DNA of 17,892 bases from Oscillospiraceae bacterium (GCA_029009035.1 JAQXJQ010000012.1:1-17892), one strand, 5' to 3'; counted from the first letter of the stretch, positions 1 through 8,190 are shown. The notes: generated from the sequence alone by a model not told the origin. Program-made: numbers and translations.

Positions 1-1
1 T

Positions 2-976
2 ACCTTTGAGCTACGCTCCAAGTTCATCAAGCATGTGCGCGATTTCCTGGACAGCCGCGGCTTTATGGAGGTGGAGACCCCCGTTCTGAACACCATCTCC
101 GGCGGTGCTACCGCCCGCCCCTTTATTACCCATCACAATACGCTGGACATTGATATGTATATGCGTATCGCCACCGAGCTGCATCTGAAGCGCCTCATCG
201 TGGGCGGCCTGGAGCGCGTGTATGAGGTGGGCCGCATTTTCCGCAATGAGGGCATGGACACCAAGCACAACCCCGAGTTCACCTCTGTGGAGTTGTACCA
301 GTCCTATGCCGATTTCAACGACATGATGGATCTCTTTGAGGCGCTGCTTTCCGAGGCCGCCCAGAAGATCCTGGGTCCCTATCAGGTGGAGTGGCAGGGC
401 GAGCAGATCGACCTGACCCCCGGTTGGCCCCGTTTGACCATGGCCGAGGCCGTCAAGCAGTATACCGGCTTAGACTTCATGGCCGTTTCCGACGACGCCG
501 AGGCTGTGGCTCTGGCTGCCGGCATCGGTGTGGAGCTGCCCAAGACCGCTCCCGCCACCTGGGGCAACGCGCTCTACGAGGTGTTTGACCAGCGGGTGGA
601 GGAGAAGCTCATTCAGCCCACCTTCATCACCATGCATCCCGTGGATGTCTCTCCGCTGGCAAAGCGTTCTCCTGCCGATCCCCGTCTCACCGAGCGCTTT
701 GAGCTGTTCATCTGCCACAGTGAGATGGGCAACGCCTTCTCCGAGCTGAACGATCCCATTGATCAGCGTCAGCGCTTTCAGAAGCAGGTGGAACTGCGGG
801 AGAACGGCGACGAAGAGGCCGGCATGATGGACGAGGACTTCCTCACCGCCCTGGAGTACGGTATGCCCCCCACGGGCGGTCTGGGCATCGGCATTGATCG
901 CTGCGTCATGCTGCTGACCAACAACGACTCCATCCGTGAGGTTTTGCTGTTCCCGACCATGAAGCCTCAGGACTGA
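2..976 (+). CDS. lysS: Lysine--tRNA ligase, class II (3' part, 5' end outside window)
   Basis: This enzyme charges tRNA-Lys with lysine using ATP in the cytoplasm. Only the C-terminal 324 residues are present; the reading frame is open from base 2, so the N-terminal OB-fold anticodon-binding domain lies upstream. Seen: the motif 1 region with SRGFMEVETPVL near the left edge, the motif 2 region FRNEGMDTKHNPEFTSVELY (bases about 238-298), and the motif 3 region GGLGIGIDRCVMLL near the C-terminus (about 877-922). The ending LLFPTMKPQ is the usual end of bacterial LysRS, so the 3' end is complete. The GTG at base 35 is an internal codon and not a start. A strong hairpin follows the stop within 11 nt. 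Identity is very secure. Confidence 0.97.
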   Translation, partial: TFELRSKFIKHVRDFLDSRGFMEVETPVLNTISGGATARPFITHHNTLDIDMYMRIATELHLKRLIVGGLERVYEVGRIFRNEGMDTKHNPEFTSVELYQSYADFNDMMDLFEALLSEAAQKILGPYQVEWQGEQIDLTPGWPRLTMAEAVKQYTGLDFMAVSDDAEAVALAAGIGVELPKTAPATWGNALYEVFDQRVEEKLIQPTFITMHPVDVSPLAKRSPADPRLTERFELFICHSEMGNAFSELNDPIDQRQRFQKQVELRENGDEEAGMMDEDFLTALEYGMPPTGGLGIGIDRCVMLLTNNDSIREVLLFPTMKPQD

Positions 977-986
977 CAAATTTATG

Positions 987-1029
987 AATTGGCGTAAGGC
1001 GTTTTCAAAACCTTACGCCAATTTCAATA
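987..1029 (+). terminator. Probable intrinsic terminator of lysS
   Basis: A perfect 13-bp inverted repeat pairs 987-999 with 1011-1023 around an 11-nt loop. A T-rich but interrupted tract follows (tttcaatattt). It begins 10 nt after the lysS stop. The stem is strong and the U tract is imperfect, so some read-through into the next gene is possible. An in-frame ATG at 984 lies at the foot of this hairpin and is not a credible start. Confidence 0.75.
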
Positions 1030-1055
1030 TTTCCGGTATATCGGAGGTGCCGGCA

Positions 1056-1820
1056 ATGGCAGAAAAGATCACAAGCCGCACAAATCCCCTTGTGGGACGG
1101 GTAAGGAAACTGAATGAAAAGCGATCCCAGCGCCGTGAAGAAGGCGTTTTCTGCGGCGAAGGGCCCAAACTTCTGGCTGAAGCGCTGAAGTGGGGCGGCG
1201 AAGTAGAGACCGTCATCTGTGCCGAGGGCTTCTCTCTGCCCCCACTGCCGGAGCGTACCCGTGTGGTGGAAGTCCCCGCTGCGCTGCTGAGTTCCATGGC
1301 CGATACCCAGACCCCTCAAGGCGTCATCTTTATCTGCCGGGGGAGATCCCTTGCTCTGCCGGAACAGCTGGAGGGCAAGCGGTACCTTCTGCTGGACGGC
1401 GTGCAGGACCCGGGAAATGTGGGTACCGTCTGGCGTACTGCCGACGCCTTTGGCGCCGATGGACTGATCCTCTGCGGCAGCTGCGCCGACCCCTGGAGCC
1501 CGAAGACGGTCCGTGCCACCATGGGCGCGGTGTTCCGCCTCCCGGTGTGGGAGACCACGCTGGAGCTGGCCCGGGAACGGCTGCTGCAGGCCGGCATCCC
1601 CATGTATGCCACCGCCCTGCGGGAAGATACCGTGGATGTGCGGGATGTTTCGCTGTCTTGTGCGGCAGTGGTCATCGGCAGCGAGGGAAGGGGCGTGTCC
1701 CAGACCGCTCTCGACCTGTGTGAGAAGACCGTGAAGATCCCCATGCGGGAGCGATGCGAGTCCCTCAACGCCGCGGTGGCAGCCAGCGTGGTCCTGTGGG
1801 AGATGGCCAGGGGAATGTGA
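1056..1820 (+). CDS. SpoU/TrmH-family RNA 2'-O-methyltransferase (RlmB-like)
   Basis: Members of this SPOUT family transfer a methyl group from S-adenosylmethionine to the ribose 2'-OH of a nucleotide in rRNA or tRNA; clostridial copies are usually annotated as 23S rRNA guanosine 2'-O-methyltransferases. The 254-residue protein has an N-terminal substrate-binding domain (about 1-95) and a trefoil-knot catalytic domain. Three family motifs are visible: LDGVQDPGNVGTVWRTADAFG-type motif 1 (about 111-132; only key residues N and R matter), VVIGSEGRGVS (about 204-214) and IPMRERCESLNAAVAASV (about 227-244). The ATG at 1056 was chosen because GGAGGT at 1043-1048 precedes it at proper distance; the frame is open to 984, but that would translate through the lysS terminator hairpin. 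The exact target nucleotide cannot be read from sequence. Confidence 0.9.
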   Translation: MAEKITSRTNPLVGRVRKLNEKRSQRREEGVFCGEGPKLLAEALKWGGEVETVICAEGFSLPPLPERTRVVEVPAALLSSMADTQTPQGVIFICRGRSLALPEQLEGKRYLLLDGVQDPGNVGTVWRTADAFGADGLILCGSCADPWSPKTVRATMGAVFRLPVWETTLELARERLLQAGIPMYATALREDTVDVRDVSLSCAAVVIGSEGRGVSQTALDLCEKTVKIPMRERCESLNAAVAASVVLWEMARGM

Positions 1821-1841
1821 ATTCGCCTTTTTGCGGCGAAT
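1821..1841 (+). repeat. Small inverted repeat after the rRNA methyltransferase gene
   Basis: A perfect 7-bp inverted repeat pairs ATTCGCC (1821-1827) with GGCGAAT (1835-1841) around a 7-nt loop, starting immediately after the stop codon. No T tract follows (the next bases are ggtgtcg), so it is a weak candidate for a terminator and may instead be an RNA-processing or stabilising hairpin. dprA begins 33 nt downstream. Confidence 0.4.
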
Positions 1842-1874
1842 GGTGTCGAAAAAAGGGGAAAAGAGGGTGAGTTT

Positions 1875-3116
1875 GTGTCAAACCTGAAATATTGGCTGTG
1901 GCTGACCGGGCGAAAGGGCCTTGCCGGTCAGGCAGGGATGCGGGTGCTTGCGCACTTTGGCTCTCCCGAGCAGGCTTTTTTCTCCGATGAGGGGGAATAT
2001 CGCATGATCCCGGGGGTGTCTGACGCCGCCTGCCGCTCCCTCTGCGACAAATCCCTGGCAGAGGCCGACCGCATTCTGGGCGATTGCGACCGGCTGGGCA
2101 TTCGCGCGGTGACCATGCAGGACTCCGTCTATCCCGAGCGCCTGGCCGCCATTCATCAGCCGCCTATGGTCCTTTATATGAAAGGAAAGGCGGTAAACTT
2201 TGACGAGGAGGCTGCCGTTGCCATTGTAGGCACCAGAGACGCCACCCCTTACGGAGAGTGGTGTGCAGGTATGCTGTCCACCCAGCTTGTGCGCAGCGGC
2301 GCCTTGATCGTCAGCGGAATGGCCGAAGGGATCGACGCCGCAGCCGTGCGCGGAGCGCTGAGGGCAGGAGGCAGGATCGCCTGTGTGCTGGGCGGAGGGA
2401 TCGATGTGGTTTATCCCCGCAAACATCGGGAACTCTATGAAGACGTGGCGGCCGCGGGCGTTCTGATTTCTGAATACCCGCCCGGAACCGAGCATATGGG
2501 GCGGCATTTCCCTGTGCGCAACCGCATTATCAGCGGCCTTTCCGTGGGTGTGATCGCGGTGGAGAGCCGGGCCTTTGGCGGCACCATGCATACTGTGGGC
2601 CATGCCCTTGAGCAGGACCGGGAACTGTTCGCCGTGCCCGGCCCCATCGGTGCTCCCACCAGCGAGGGGACCAACCGGCTCATTCAGGAGGGGGCGGCCA
2701 AGCTCATTTTGAACGCGGACGATGTGGTATGCGAGCTCATTGACCGATTTCCAAATCGCCTGCGCCGCAAGGCTTTGCCGCCTCTGGAGCAGGATGTGCC
2801 CAGACCGGCGGAGACGGGGGAAGGACAGACATCTTCCACTGTGCCTGTCGAAACGCCGCGGGAAAAAGAGGTTGACAGACAGCCGCAGGTAGAATATATT
2901 GACTGGCAGGAATGTAAAACAAAGCTGACAGATGACCAGTTTGCCGTTTTGGCGGCGCTGGGCGAGAAGGCGATGCGCTCCGATGACCTCATTGAGGCGT
3001 CGCAGATCCCGGCCCGCCGTGTTCTCTCCGCACTCACCATTCTGCAGGTGCAGGGTTATGTGGCGCAGGAAAAGGGAAACCTGTTTCGTGCCGCTGTCAG
3101 ACTGAAAATGGAGTAA
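1875..3116 (+). CDS. dprA: DNA-processing protein DprA (Smf)
   Basis: DprA binds incoming single-stranded DNA during natural transformation and loads RecA. Many non-competent Clostridia keep it without a proven role. The 413-residue protein shows an N-terminal helical region (1-70), a Rossmann-like DNA-binding core, and a C-terminal winged-helix domain (about 345-405). Core signatures are AIVGTRDATPYG (about 115), SGMAEGIDAAAVRGAL (about 146), GGGIDVVYP (about 173), FPVRNRIISGLS (about 211) and FAVPGPIGAPTSEGTNRLI (about 252). The loop usually written SGSLITA reads AFGGTMHT here, a departure described in the findings. A Pro/Glu-rich linker (about 300-340) joins the two domains. The start is GTG, preceded by a GAGGG ribosome binding site. 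topA starts 7 nt after the stop. Confidence 0.95.
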   Translation: MSNLKYWLWLTGRKGLAGQAGMRVLAHFGSPEQAFFSDEGEYRMIPGVSDAACRSLCDKSLAEADRILGDCDRLGIRAVTMQDSVYPERLAAIHQPPMVLYMKGKAVNFDEEAAVAIVGTRDATPYGEWCAGMLSTQLVRSGALIVSGMAEGIDAAAVRGALRAGGRIACVLGGGIDVVYPRKHRELYEDVAAAGVLISEYPPGTEHMGRHFPVRNRIISGLSVGVIAVESRAFGGTMHTVGHALEQDRELFAVPGPIGAPTSEGTNRLIQEGAAKLILNADDVVCELIDRFPNRLRRKALPPLEQDVPRPAETGEGQTSSTVPVETPREKEVDRQPQVEYIDWQECKTKLTDDQFAVLAALGEKAMRSDDLIEASQIPARRVLSALTILQVQGYVAQEKGNLFRAAVRLKME

Positions 3117-3123
3117 TGTTTAT

Positions 3124-5472
3124 ATGGCTAAGACAAATCTGGTGATCGTGGAGTCACCTGCCAAAGCAAAGACCATCAGCAAATATCTCGGCCCGGGCTA
3201 TCAGGTCAAGGCTTCCGCCGGCCATGTGCGGGATCTGCCCAAGAGCAAGCTGGGCGTGGATCTGGACACCTTTGAGCCGGATTACCAGGACATCAAGGCA
3301 AAGTCCGAAACCGTGGCGGAGCTGCGCAAGGCGGCCAAAGCCAGCGAGAAAGTGTACCTCGCCACCGACCCTGACCGCGAAGGCGAAGCTATTTCCTGGC
3401 ACCTGCAGTCGGTTCTGGGCGTTCCCGCATCCAAGACCTGCCGCGTCACCTTCAACGAGATCACCCAGAAGGTGGTCACCGAGTCCATTGCCTCCCCCAG
3501 GGAGATCGACCGGGATCTGGTGGACGCGCAGCAGGCCCGCCGCGTGTTGGACCGTATCGTGGGCTACCAGCTCTCTCCGCTGCTGTGGAAGAAGATCCGC
3601 CGCGGTCTGTCCGCGGGTCGTGTCCAGTCCGTTGCCGCCCGCCTGGTGGTGGAACGGGAGGAGGAGATCGGAAAGTTCCGGCCCAGGGAGTACTGGTCCA
3701 TCACCGCCGACCTCAGCCGTCTCGCCCCCAATATAGGCGGCTTTCAGGCGGAATTCTACGGCAGGGAAAAGAAAATGGAGCTGGGCAGCGCCGACGAAGT
3801 GCAGGCTGTTGCAGACGCTGTAAAGCAAGATACCTTCCGGGTCACCGCTGTAAAGCGGCAGGACCGCAACCGCAATCCCGCGCCTCACTTTATCACCTCC
3901 AGCCTCCAGCAGGAGGCTTCCCGCAAGCTGAACATGACCCCCGGCCGCACCATGTCCATCGCCCAGCAGCTCTATGAGGGCGTTGACATTGAGGGCGAGG
4001 GTACCGTGGGTCTCATCACCTATATGCGTACCGACTCTCTGCGCATCTCCGATGAGGCGGTCGCCGCCGCCACGGAGCTGATCGCCAGCCGGTACGGCAA
4101 GGCGTATTGTCCCGCCTCTCCCCGCCGCTATAAGACCAAGGGCGGCGCGCAGGACGCTCATGAGGCGATCCGTCCCTCCAATGTCAATCTGATCCCCGAG
4201 GATATCAGGAAGAGCCTTACCAATGAGCAGTACCGCCTGTACAAGCTGATCTGGAGCCGTTTTCTGGCCAGCCAGATGGCCTCTGCCGTCTATGACAGCG
4301 TGAGCATCGAGGTGGAGTCCGCGGGATACCAGTTCCGTGCCAACCACTCCGCTCTCAAGTTCTCCGGCTTTACCGCCGTGTACGAGGAGAGCCGGGATGA
4401 CGAGGAGGAGGCGCCCCAGTCTCCGCTGCCCGACCTGAAGCAGGGGGAGAGCCTGAAGCTGAATGACATCTCCGGCGACCAGCATTTCACCCAGCCTCCC
4501 GCCCGCTTTACCGAGGCCACCCTTATCAAAGCGCTGGAGGAAAAGGGGATCGGCCGTCCTTCCACCTACGCCCCCACCATCTCCACCATCCTCAGCCGTG
4601 AGTATGTGGTGAAAGAGGGAAAATATCTCCGCCCCACGCCGCTGGGCGAAGTGGTCACCAATTTCATGATCGAGCGTTTCCCGGACATCGTGGACAGCGA
4701 GTTTACTGCCCAGATGGAGAGCCGCCTGGACGAGGTGGAGGCGGGCAAGATCCAGTGGAAACAGATCCTGAAGGACTTCTACCGCGACTTTGACGCCGAA
4801 CTGCGCAAGGCCGAGGCCGATCTGGAAGGCGTTCACATCAAGGTGCCCGATGAGGTCTCTGAGGAGATCTGCCCCCAGTGCGGCAAAAATCTGGTCATCA
4901 AGTCCGGTCGTTTCGGCCGTTTTCTGGCCTGCCCCGGCTGGCCCGAGTGCGATTTCACCATGCCTCTGGTGGTGGAGATGCCCGGTAAGTGCCCCGCCTG
5001 CGGCAGCCGTCTGTTCAAGCGCACCGGAAAAAGCAAGAAGAACGGAAAGCAGTATACCTACTATTGCTGTGAAAAGGGCAAGGAATGCCCCTGGCGCGGC
5101 GTCGGCGTCGACGGCCGCGTGATCGAGGGCTTTATGACCTTCGACGTCCCTGTGAAGGACAACTGTCCGGTGTGCGGCCAGACCATGTTCAAGAAGTCCG
5201 GCAAGGGCTATAAGCGGCCCTACTGCATCAATGAGAAGTGCTCCAACTTCACCCCTGAGGAGAAGCGGGGAGGCTACCAGAAGAAGACCGTGACCGCCGC
5301 CGAAGGGGAGCAGGCGGAAAGCGCAAAGAAGGAAACCGCCAAGAAAGCGCCTGCCAAAAAGACGGCGTCCAAAACTGCGGCAGCCAGGAAGAGCACAGCA
5401 GGAGCAAAGAAGAGCGCCTCCGAAAAGACCTCTGCCAAAACCGGAAGCGCCGGGAAGAAAAAGGCGGAGTGA
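3124..5472 (+). CDS. topA: DNA topoisomerase I
   Basis: This type IA enzyme relaxes negative supercoils through a covalent 5'-phosphotyrosine intermediate. The 782-residue protein opens with the Toprim domain (LVIVESPAKAKTISKYLG, 5-22; acidic TDPDREGEA at about 79-87). The catalytic tyrosine is Y300 in GLITYMRTDSLRIS. HEAIRPS and GIGRPSTYAPTI mark later parts of the type IA core. Three C-terminal zinc ribbons follow, starting with CPQCG (about 583), CPACG (about 622) and CPVCG (about 682). From about residue 720 the protein ends in a Lys/Ala-rich tail of roughly 60 residues resembling histone H1-like tails, probably an extra nucleic-acid contact. The ATG at 3124 follows GGAG at 3110-3113, which overlaps the end of dprA. 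Placement after dprA and before trmFO is the usual Firmicute order. Confidence 0.98.
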   Translation: MAKTNLVIVESPAKAKTISKYLGPGYQVKASAGHVRDLPKSKLGVDLDTFEPDYQDIKAKSETVAELRKAAKASEKVYLATDPDREGEAISWHLQSVLGVPASKTCRVTFNEITQKVVTESIASPREIDRDLVDAQQARRVLDRIVGYQLSPLLWKKIRRGLSAGRVQSVAARLVVEREEEIGKFRPREYWSITADLSRLAPNIGGFQAEFYGREKKMELGSADEVQAVADAVKQDTFRVTAVKRQDRNRNPAPHFITSSLQQEASRKLNMTPGRTMSIAQQLYEGVDIEGEGTVGLITYMRTDSLRISDEAVAAATELIASRYGKAYCPASPRRYKTKGGAQDAHEAIRPSNVNLIPEDIRKSLTNEQYRLYKLIWSRFLASQMASAVYDSVSIEVESAGYQFRANHSALKFSGFTAVYEESRDDEEEAPQSPLPDLKQGESLKLNDISGDQHFTQPPARFTEATLIKALEEKGIGRPSTYAPTISTILSREYVVKEGKYLRPTPLGEVVTNFMIERFPDIVDSEFTAQMESRLDEVEAGKIQWKQILKDFYRDFDAELRKAEADLEGVHIKVPDEVSEEICPQCGKNLVIKSGRFGRFLACPGWPECDFTMPLVVEMPGKCPACGSRLFKRTGKSKKNGKQYTYYCCEKGKECPWRGVGVDGRVIEGFMTFDVPVKDNCPVCGQTMFKKSGKGYKRPYCINEKCSNFTPEEKRGGYQKKTVTAAEGEQAESAKKETAKKAPAKKTASKTAAARKSTAGAKKSASEKTSAKTGSAGKKKAE

Positions 5473-5496
5473 TCTGCCTGATACGAGGATATGTGC

Positions 5497-6798
5497 ATGA
5501 ATGTTACTGTAATTGGGGCGGGACTTGCCGGCTGCGAAGCCGCGTGGCAGCTGGCCCAGCGGGGGATCACCGTCACCCTGCGGGAAATGAAGCCTCAGAA
5601 AATGACGCCTGCTCACCACAGCGCGGGCTTTGCGGAGTTGGTTTGTTCCAACTCTCTGCGCTCCGACCAGCTGGAAAACGCGGTGGGACTGCTGAAAGAG
5701 GAGCTGCGCCGCTGCGGCTCCCTCATTCTTCGCTGCGCCGACGCCACTCGTGTGGAGGCGGGCGGAGCGCTGGCTGTTGACCGTGAGGGCTTTTCTGCCG
5801 CGGTCACCGAGGCCATCCGCAATCACCCCAACATCACCGTGGTGGAGGGCGAAGTGTGCGAGATCCCCGAGGGCGAAGTCATCATCGCCAGCGGTCCGCT
5901 GACCTCTGACACCCTCTCCGCCCAAATCGCGAAACTGTTTCCCGATGACAGCTATCTGAACTTCTTTGACGCCGCTGCCCCCATCGTCACCTTTGAGAGC
6001 ATCGACATGGAGCACGCCTGGTTTGCCTCCCGCTATGACCGGGGCACGGCGGACTACATCAACTGCGCCATGAGCAGGGAGGAGTACCTGGCCTTCTGGA
6101 AGGAGCTGTGCGCCGCGCAGGAGGCGGACGTCCATGGGTTTGAGGACAGCCGGGTCTTTGAGGGCTGTATGCCCGTGGAGGTCATGGCGCGCAGGGGAGA
6201 GCAGACCCTCTGCTTCGGCCCCCTGAAGCCCAAGGGCCTTGCCGATCCCAAAACCGGGAAAGAACCCTATGCCGTGGTGCAGCTGCGCCGGGATAATGCT
6301 CAGGGGACCCTCTATAATATCGTGGGCTTCCAGACCCATCTGAAATGGGGGGAGCAGAAGCGGGTATTCTCCATGATCCCGGCTCTGAACCATGCGGAAT
6401 ATGTGCGCTACGGTGTGATGCACCGCAATACTTACCTCAATTCCCCCCGGCTGCTGGACCGCTACTACCGGGTCAGGGGCAATGAGCGCATCACCTTTGC
6501 CGGCCAGATCACCGGTGTGGAGGGCTATGTGGAGTCCACTGCCTCCGGCTTCCTTGCCGGCGTGGAGCTGGCGCGCAGATTGAAGGGCGAGGGATGCGCC
6601 GACTTCCCCAGAGAGACCGCCATCGGCGCTTTGGCCCTCTATGTGAGCAACGAGAGCGTGACTCAGTTCCAGCCCATGAATATCAATTTCGGCATCATGC
6701 CCCCGCTGGGCCATAAGGTCAAGGGAAAAAGAAATAAGAACGCGGAGCTGTCTGTGCGGTCACTGGCCATCATCGACGAGCTTTGCGGGACACTGTGA
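5497..6798 (+). CDS. trmFO: Methylenetetrahydrofolate--tRNA-(uracil-54-C5)-methyltransferase TrmFO
   Basis: TrmFO makes 5-methyluridine at position 54 of the tRNA T-loop, taking the carbon from methylenetetrahydrofolate and reducing it with FADH2; it is the Gram-positive alternative to SAM-dependent TrmA. The 433-residue protein begins with the FAD-binding motif VIGAGLAGCEAA (5-16). It carries the conserved CSNSLRSDQLENA stretch with C50, and C224 in EGCMPVEVMARRG; these correspond to the two functional cysteines known in the Bacillus subtilis enzyme. The C-terminal GYVESTASGFLAG and QFQPMNINFGIMPPL segments are also typical. The second ATG (5497) is preferred: GAGG at 5485-5488 lies 8 nt before it but only 2 nt before the ATG at 5491. 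It sits 24 nt after topA and 14 nt before plsX, likely in one transcript. Confidence 0.96.
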   Translation: MNVTVIGAGLAGCEAAWQLAQRGITVTLREMKPQKMTPAHHSAGFAELVCSNSLRSDQLENAVGLLKEELRRCGSLILRCADATRVEAGGALAVDREGFSAAVTEAIRNHPNITVVEGEVCEIPEGEVIIASGPLTSDTLSAQIAKLFPDDSYLNFFDAAAPIVTFESIDMEHAWFASRYDRGTADYINCAMSREEYLAFWKELCAAQEADVHGFEDSRVFEGCMPVEVMARRGEQTLCFGPLKPKGLADPKTGKEPYAVVQLRRDNAQGTLYNIVGFQTHLKWGEQKRVFSMIPALNHAEYVRYGVMHRNTYLNSPRLLDRYYRVRGNERITFAGQITGVEGYVESTASGFLAGVELARRLKGEGCADFPRETAIGALALYVSNESVTQFQPMNINFGIMPPLGHKVKGKRNKNAELSVRSLAIIDELCGTL

Positions 6799-6812
6799 CA
6801 GGAGGCAGCGAT

Positions 6813-7856
6813 ATGAAGATCATTGTAGACGCCATGGGCGGCGACAACGCCCCCCATTCCAATGTGCGCGGCGCGCTGTTGGCAGCCAAGGAATACGGCG
6901 TGGAGATCGTTCTGGTGGGACGGGGAGAGGAGATCCTCTCCGTGCTCCATGAGGACGGCCTCAACGAGCTGCCCGCCGGTGTGGAGATCTGCCACGCGGA
7001 TCAGGGGGTGGAGATGTGCGACAACCCCGCTACCGCATTCAAAGAGAAGAAGGACTCCTCCCTCACCATCGGCCTTAATATGGTGAAGAACGGGGAGGGC
7101 GACGCTTTTGTGTCCGCCGGCTCCACCGGAGCGCTGCTCTCCGGCGCGACCCTGCTCACCAAGCGGATCAAGGGCATCCGCCGCGCCGCTATGGCCCCTG
7201 TGATCCCCACCGGTGCAGGTGGTGCGGTGCTCATTGACTGCGGCGCCACTGCGGAGTGTACGCCCGAGTTCCTGCTGCAGTTTGCCTTTATGGGCAGCTA
7301 CTATGCCGAGCGGGTCCTTGGCCGTCCCGAACCCAAGGTCGGCCTGCTGAACATCGGCGCGGAGCCCTCCAAGGGCACCGACCTCCAGCGGGAGGCCTAT
7401 GTGCTTCTGAAGAAAGCAGGGGACGAAGGGCGCATCAATTTTGTGGGCAATGTGGAGGCCCGGGAGGCCGTGGAGGGCGCCGTGGATGTCATCGTGGCCG
7501 ACGGTTATTCCGGCAATATTTTCCTCAAGGCTGTGGAGGGTGCGGGCCTGTTTCTGGGCCGGGAGATCAAGAAGATGTTCCTCAAGAGCGTCAAGACCAA
7601 GATCGCCGCACTGCTCATGAAAAATGAGATCAAGCAGTTCAAAAAGCTCATGGATGCCGGAGAGGTAGGCGGTACCGCCCTGCTTGGTATCTCCCGCCCG
7701 GTCATCAAGGCCCACGGGTCCTCCAACGACTATGCCATCAAAAATGCCATTCGGCAGGCCATCGAATTCAGCAAATCCGGCATTATTGAGGACATTTCCG
7801 AAAATGTGGAGCATATGCGCCTTCCTGTCCGCGCTGCCGGCGGCAGTGCCGAGTAA
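6813..7856 (+). CDS. plsX: Phosphate acyltransferase PlsX
   Basis: PlsX converts acyl-ACP and phosphate into acyl-phosphate, the acyl donor for PlsY in the first step of phospholipid synthesis; it is a peripheral membrane enzyme. The 347-residue protein has the hallmark N-terminus VDAMGGDNAP (5-14), SAGSTGALLSGA (about 105), NIGAEPSKGTD (about 179) and VADGYSGNIFLKAVEGAG (about 228-245). The ATG at 6813 is set by GGAGG at 6801-6805; the frame continues upstream into the trmFO end without a ribosome binding site. The Firmicute neighbours fapR, rpmF and the DUF177 gene are not beside it. The lipid theme continues with acpP downstream, but that gene has a separate promoter. Confidence 0.97.
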   Translation: MKIIVDAMGGDNAPHSNVRGALLAAKEYGVEIVLVGRGEEILSVLHEDGLNELPAGVEICHADQGVEMCDNPATAFKEKKDSSLTIGLNMVKNGEGDAFVSAGSTGALLSGATLLTKRIKGIRRAAMAPVIPTGAGGAVLIDCGATAECTPEFLLQFAFMGSYYAERVLGRPEPKVGLLNIGAEPSKGTDLQREAYVLLKKAGDEGRINFVGNVEAREAVEGAVDVIVADGYSGNIFLKAVEGAGLFLGREIKKMFLKSVKTKIAALLMKNEIKQFKKLMDAGEVGGTALLGISRPVIKAHGSSNDYAIKNAIRQAIEFSKSGIIEDISENVEHMRLPVRAAGGSAE

Positions 7857-7877
7857 GTAAATTATTCCAAAAGATAC

Positions 7878-7906
7878 TTGACAGTTTGGCGGTTAGTACC
7901 TATTAT
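7878..7906 (+). promoter_or_regulatory. Near-consensus sigma-A promoter of acpP
   Basis: A perfect -35 TTGACA (7878-7883) and a -10 TATTAT (7901-7906) are separated by exactly 17 nt. Transcription would start near 7913, about 36 nt before the acpP ATG. This is the best vegetative promoter in the window and fits the high abundance of acyl carrier protein. The spacer and -10 overlap a possible FapR half-site. Confidence 0.85.
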
Positions 7907-7921
7907 GGGTGAGTACCATAA
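7893..7921 (+). promoter_or_regulatory. Possible operator in the acpP promoter (FapR-like half-site plus inverted repeat)
   Basis: TTAGTACCTA at 7893-7902 matches, from memory, the left part of the FapR operator found in Bacillus lipid-synthesis promoters, where malonyl-CoA relieves repression. The right half is poor (TTATGGG instead of the expected GTACTAA-like sequence). Just downstream TTATGG (7903-7908) and CCATAA (7916-7921) form a 6-bp inverted repeat with 7-nt spacing across the start-site region, and GAGTACC at 7911-7917 partly repeats the TAGTACC element. The position over the -10 and start site suits a repressor. No fapR gene is in the window, so the regulator's identity is a guess. 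Confidence 0.35.
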
Positions 7922-7948
7922 CCCCATAAAAAGGAGGTGCGTTGCATT

Positions 7949-8182
7949 ATGTTTGAAAAACTCTGTGCGCTGATTGCCGATCAGTTCGGCATCGATGCTG
8001 ATACTGTCACTGCTGACACTACCTTCGTGGACGATCTGGGTGCCGATTCCGTGGATCTGATCGACCTGTCCATGGCCATCGAGGACGAGTTCGGTGTCGG
8101 TGAGATGAACGAGGAGGACCTGACGAGCATTGTTACCGTGGGTGACCTGCTCAAGTATCTGCAGGACCACATTGACGATTGA
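7949..8182 (+). CDS. acpP: Acyl carrier protein
   Basis: ACP carries growing fatty acyl chains as thioesters on a 4'-phosphopantetheine arm. The 77-residue acidic protein has the attachment serine S34 in DDLGADSVDLIDL, close to the canonical DSLD sequence. It folds as the usual four-helix bundle, judging by length and acidic helix II. The ATG at 7949 has an excellent AAGGAGGT (7931-7938) 10 nt upstream; an in-frame GTG at 7937 overlaps that ribosome binding site and is rejected. The gene has its own strong promoter and a terminator, so it can be expressed well above plsX and rnc, which flank it. Confidence 0.96.
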   Translation: MFEKLCALIADQFGIDADTVTADTTFVDDLGADSVDLIDLSMAIEDEFGVGEMNEEDLTSIVTVGDLLKYLQDHIDD

Positions 8183-8190
8183 CTTGAGGG

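Noticed and set aside
984..1055. Upstream in-frame ATG extending the rRNA methyltransferase by 24 residues
   Set aside because: The extension would be encoded by the lysS terminator hairpin and has no ribosome binding site; the ATG at 1056 has GGAGGT at good spacing.
3154..6714. A 1186-codon open frame on the minus strand across topA and trmFO
   Set aside because: It lies opposite two certain genes, its translation is Gly/His/Leu-rich with no recognisable domain, and it has no start signals. Open antisense frames of this sort follow from GC-rich third positions in the real genes. Similar minus-strand frames at 8749-10416 and 11159-13387 were dropped for the same reason.
6783..6812. N-terminal extension of PlsX starting within trmFO
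   Set aside because: GGAGG at 6801-6805 fits the ATG at 6813, and KIIVDAMGGDNAP is the standard PlsX N-terminus.
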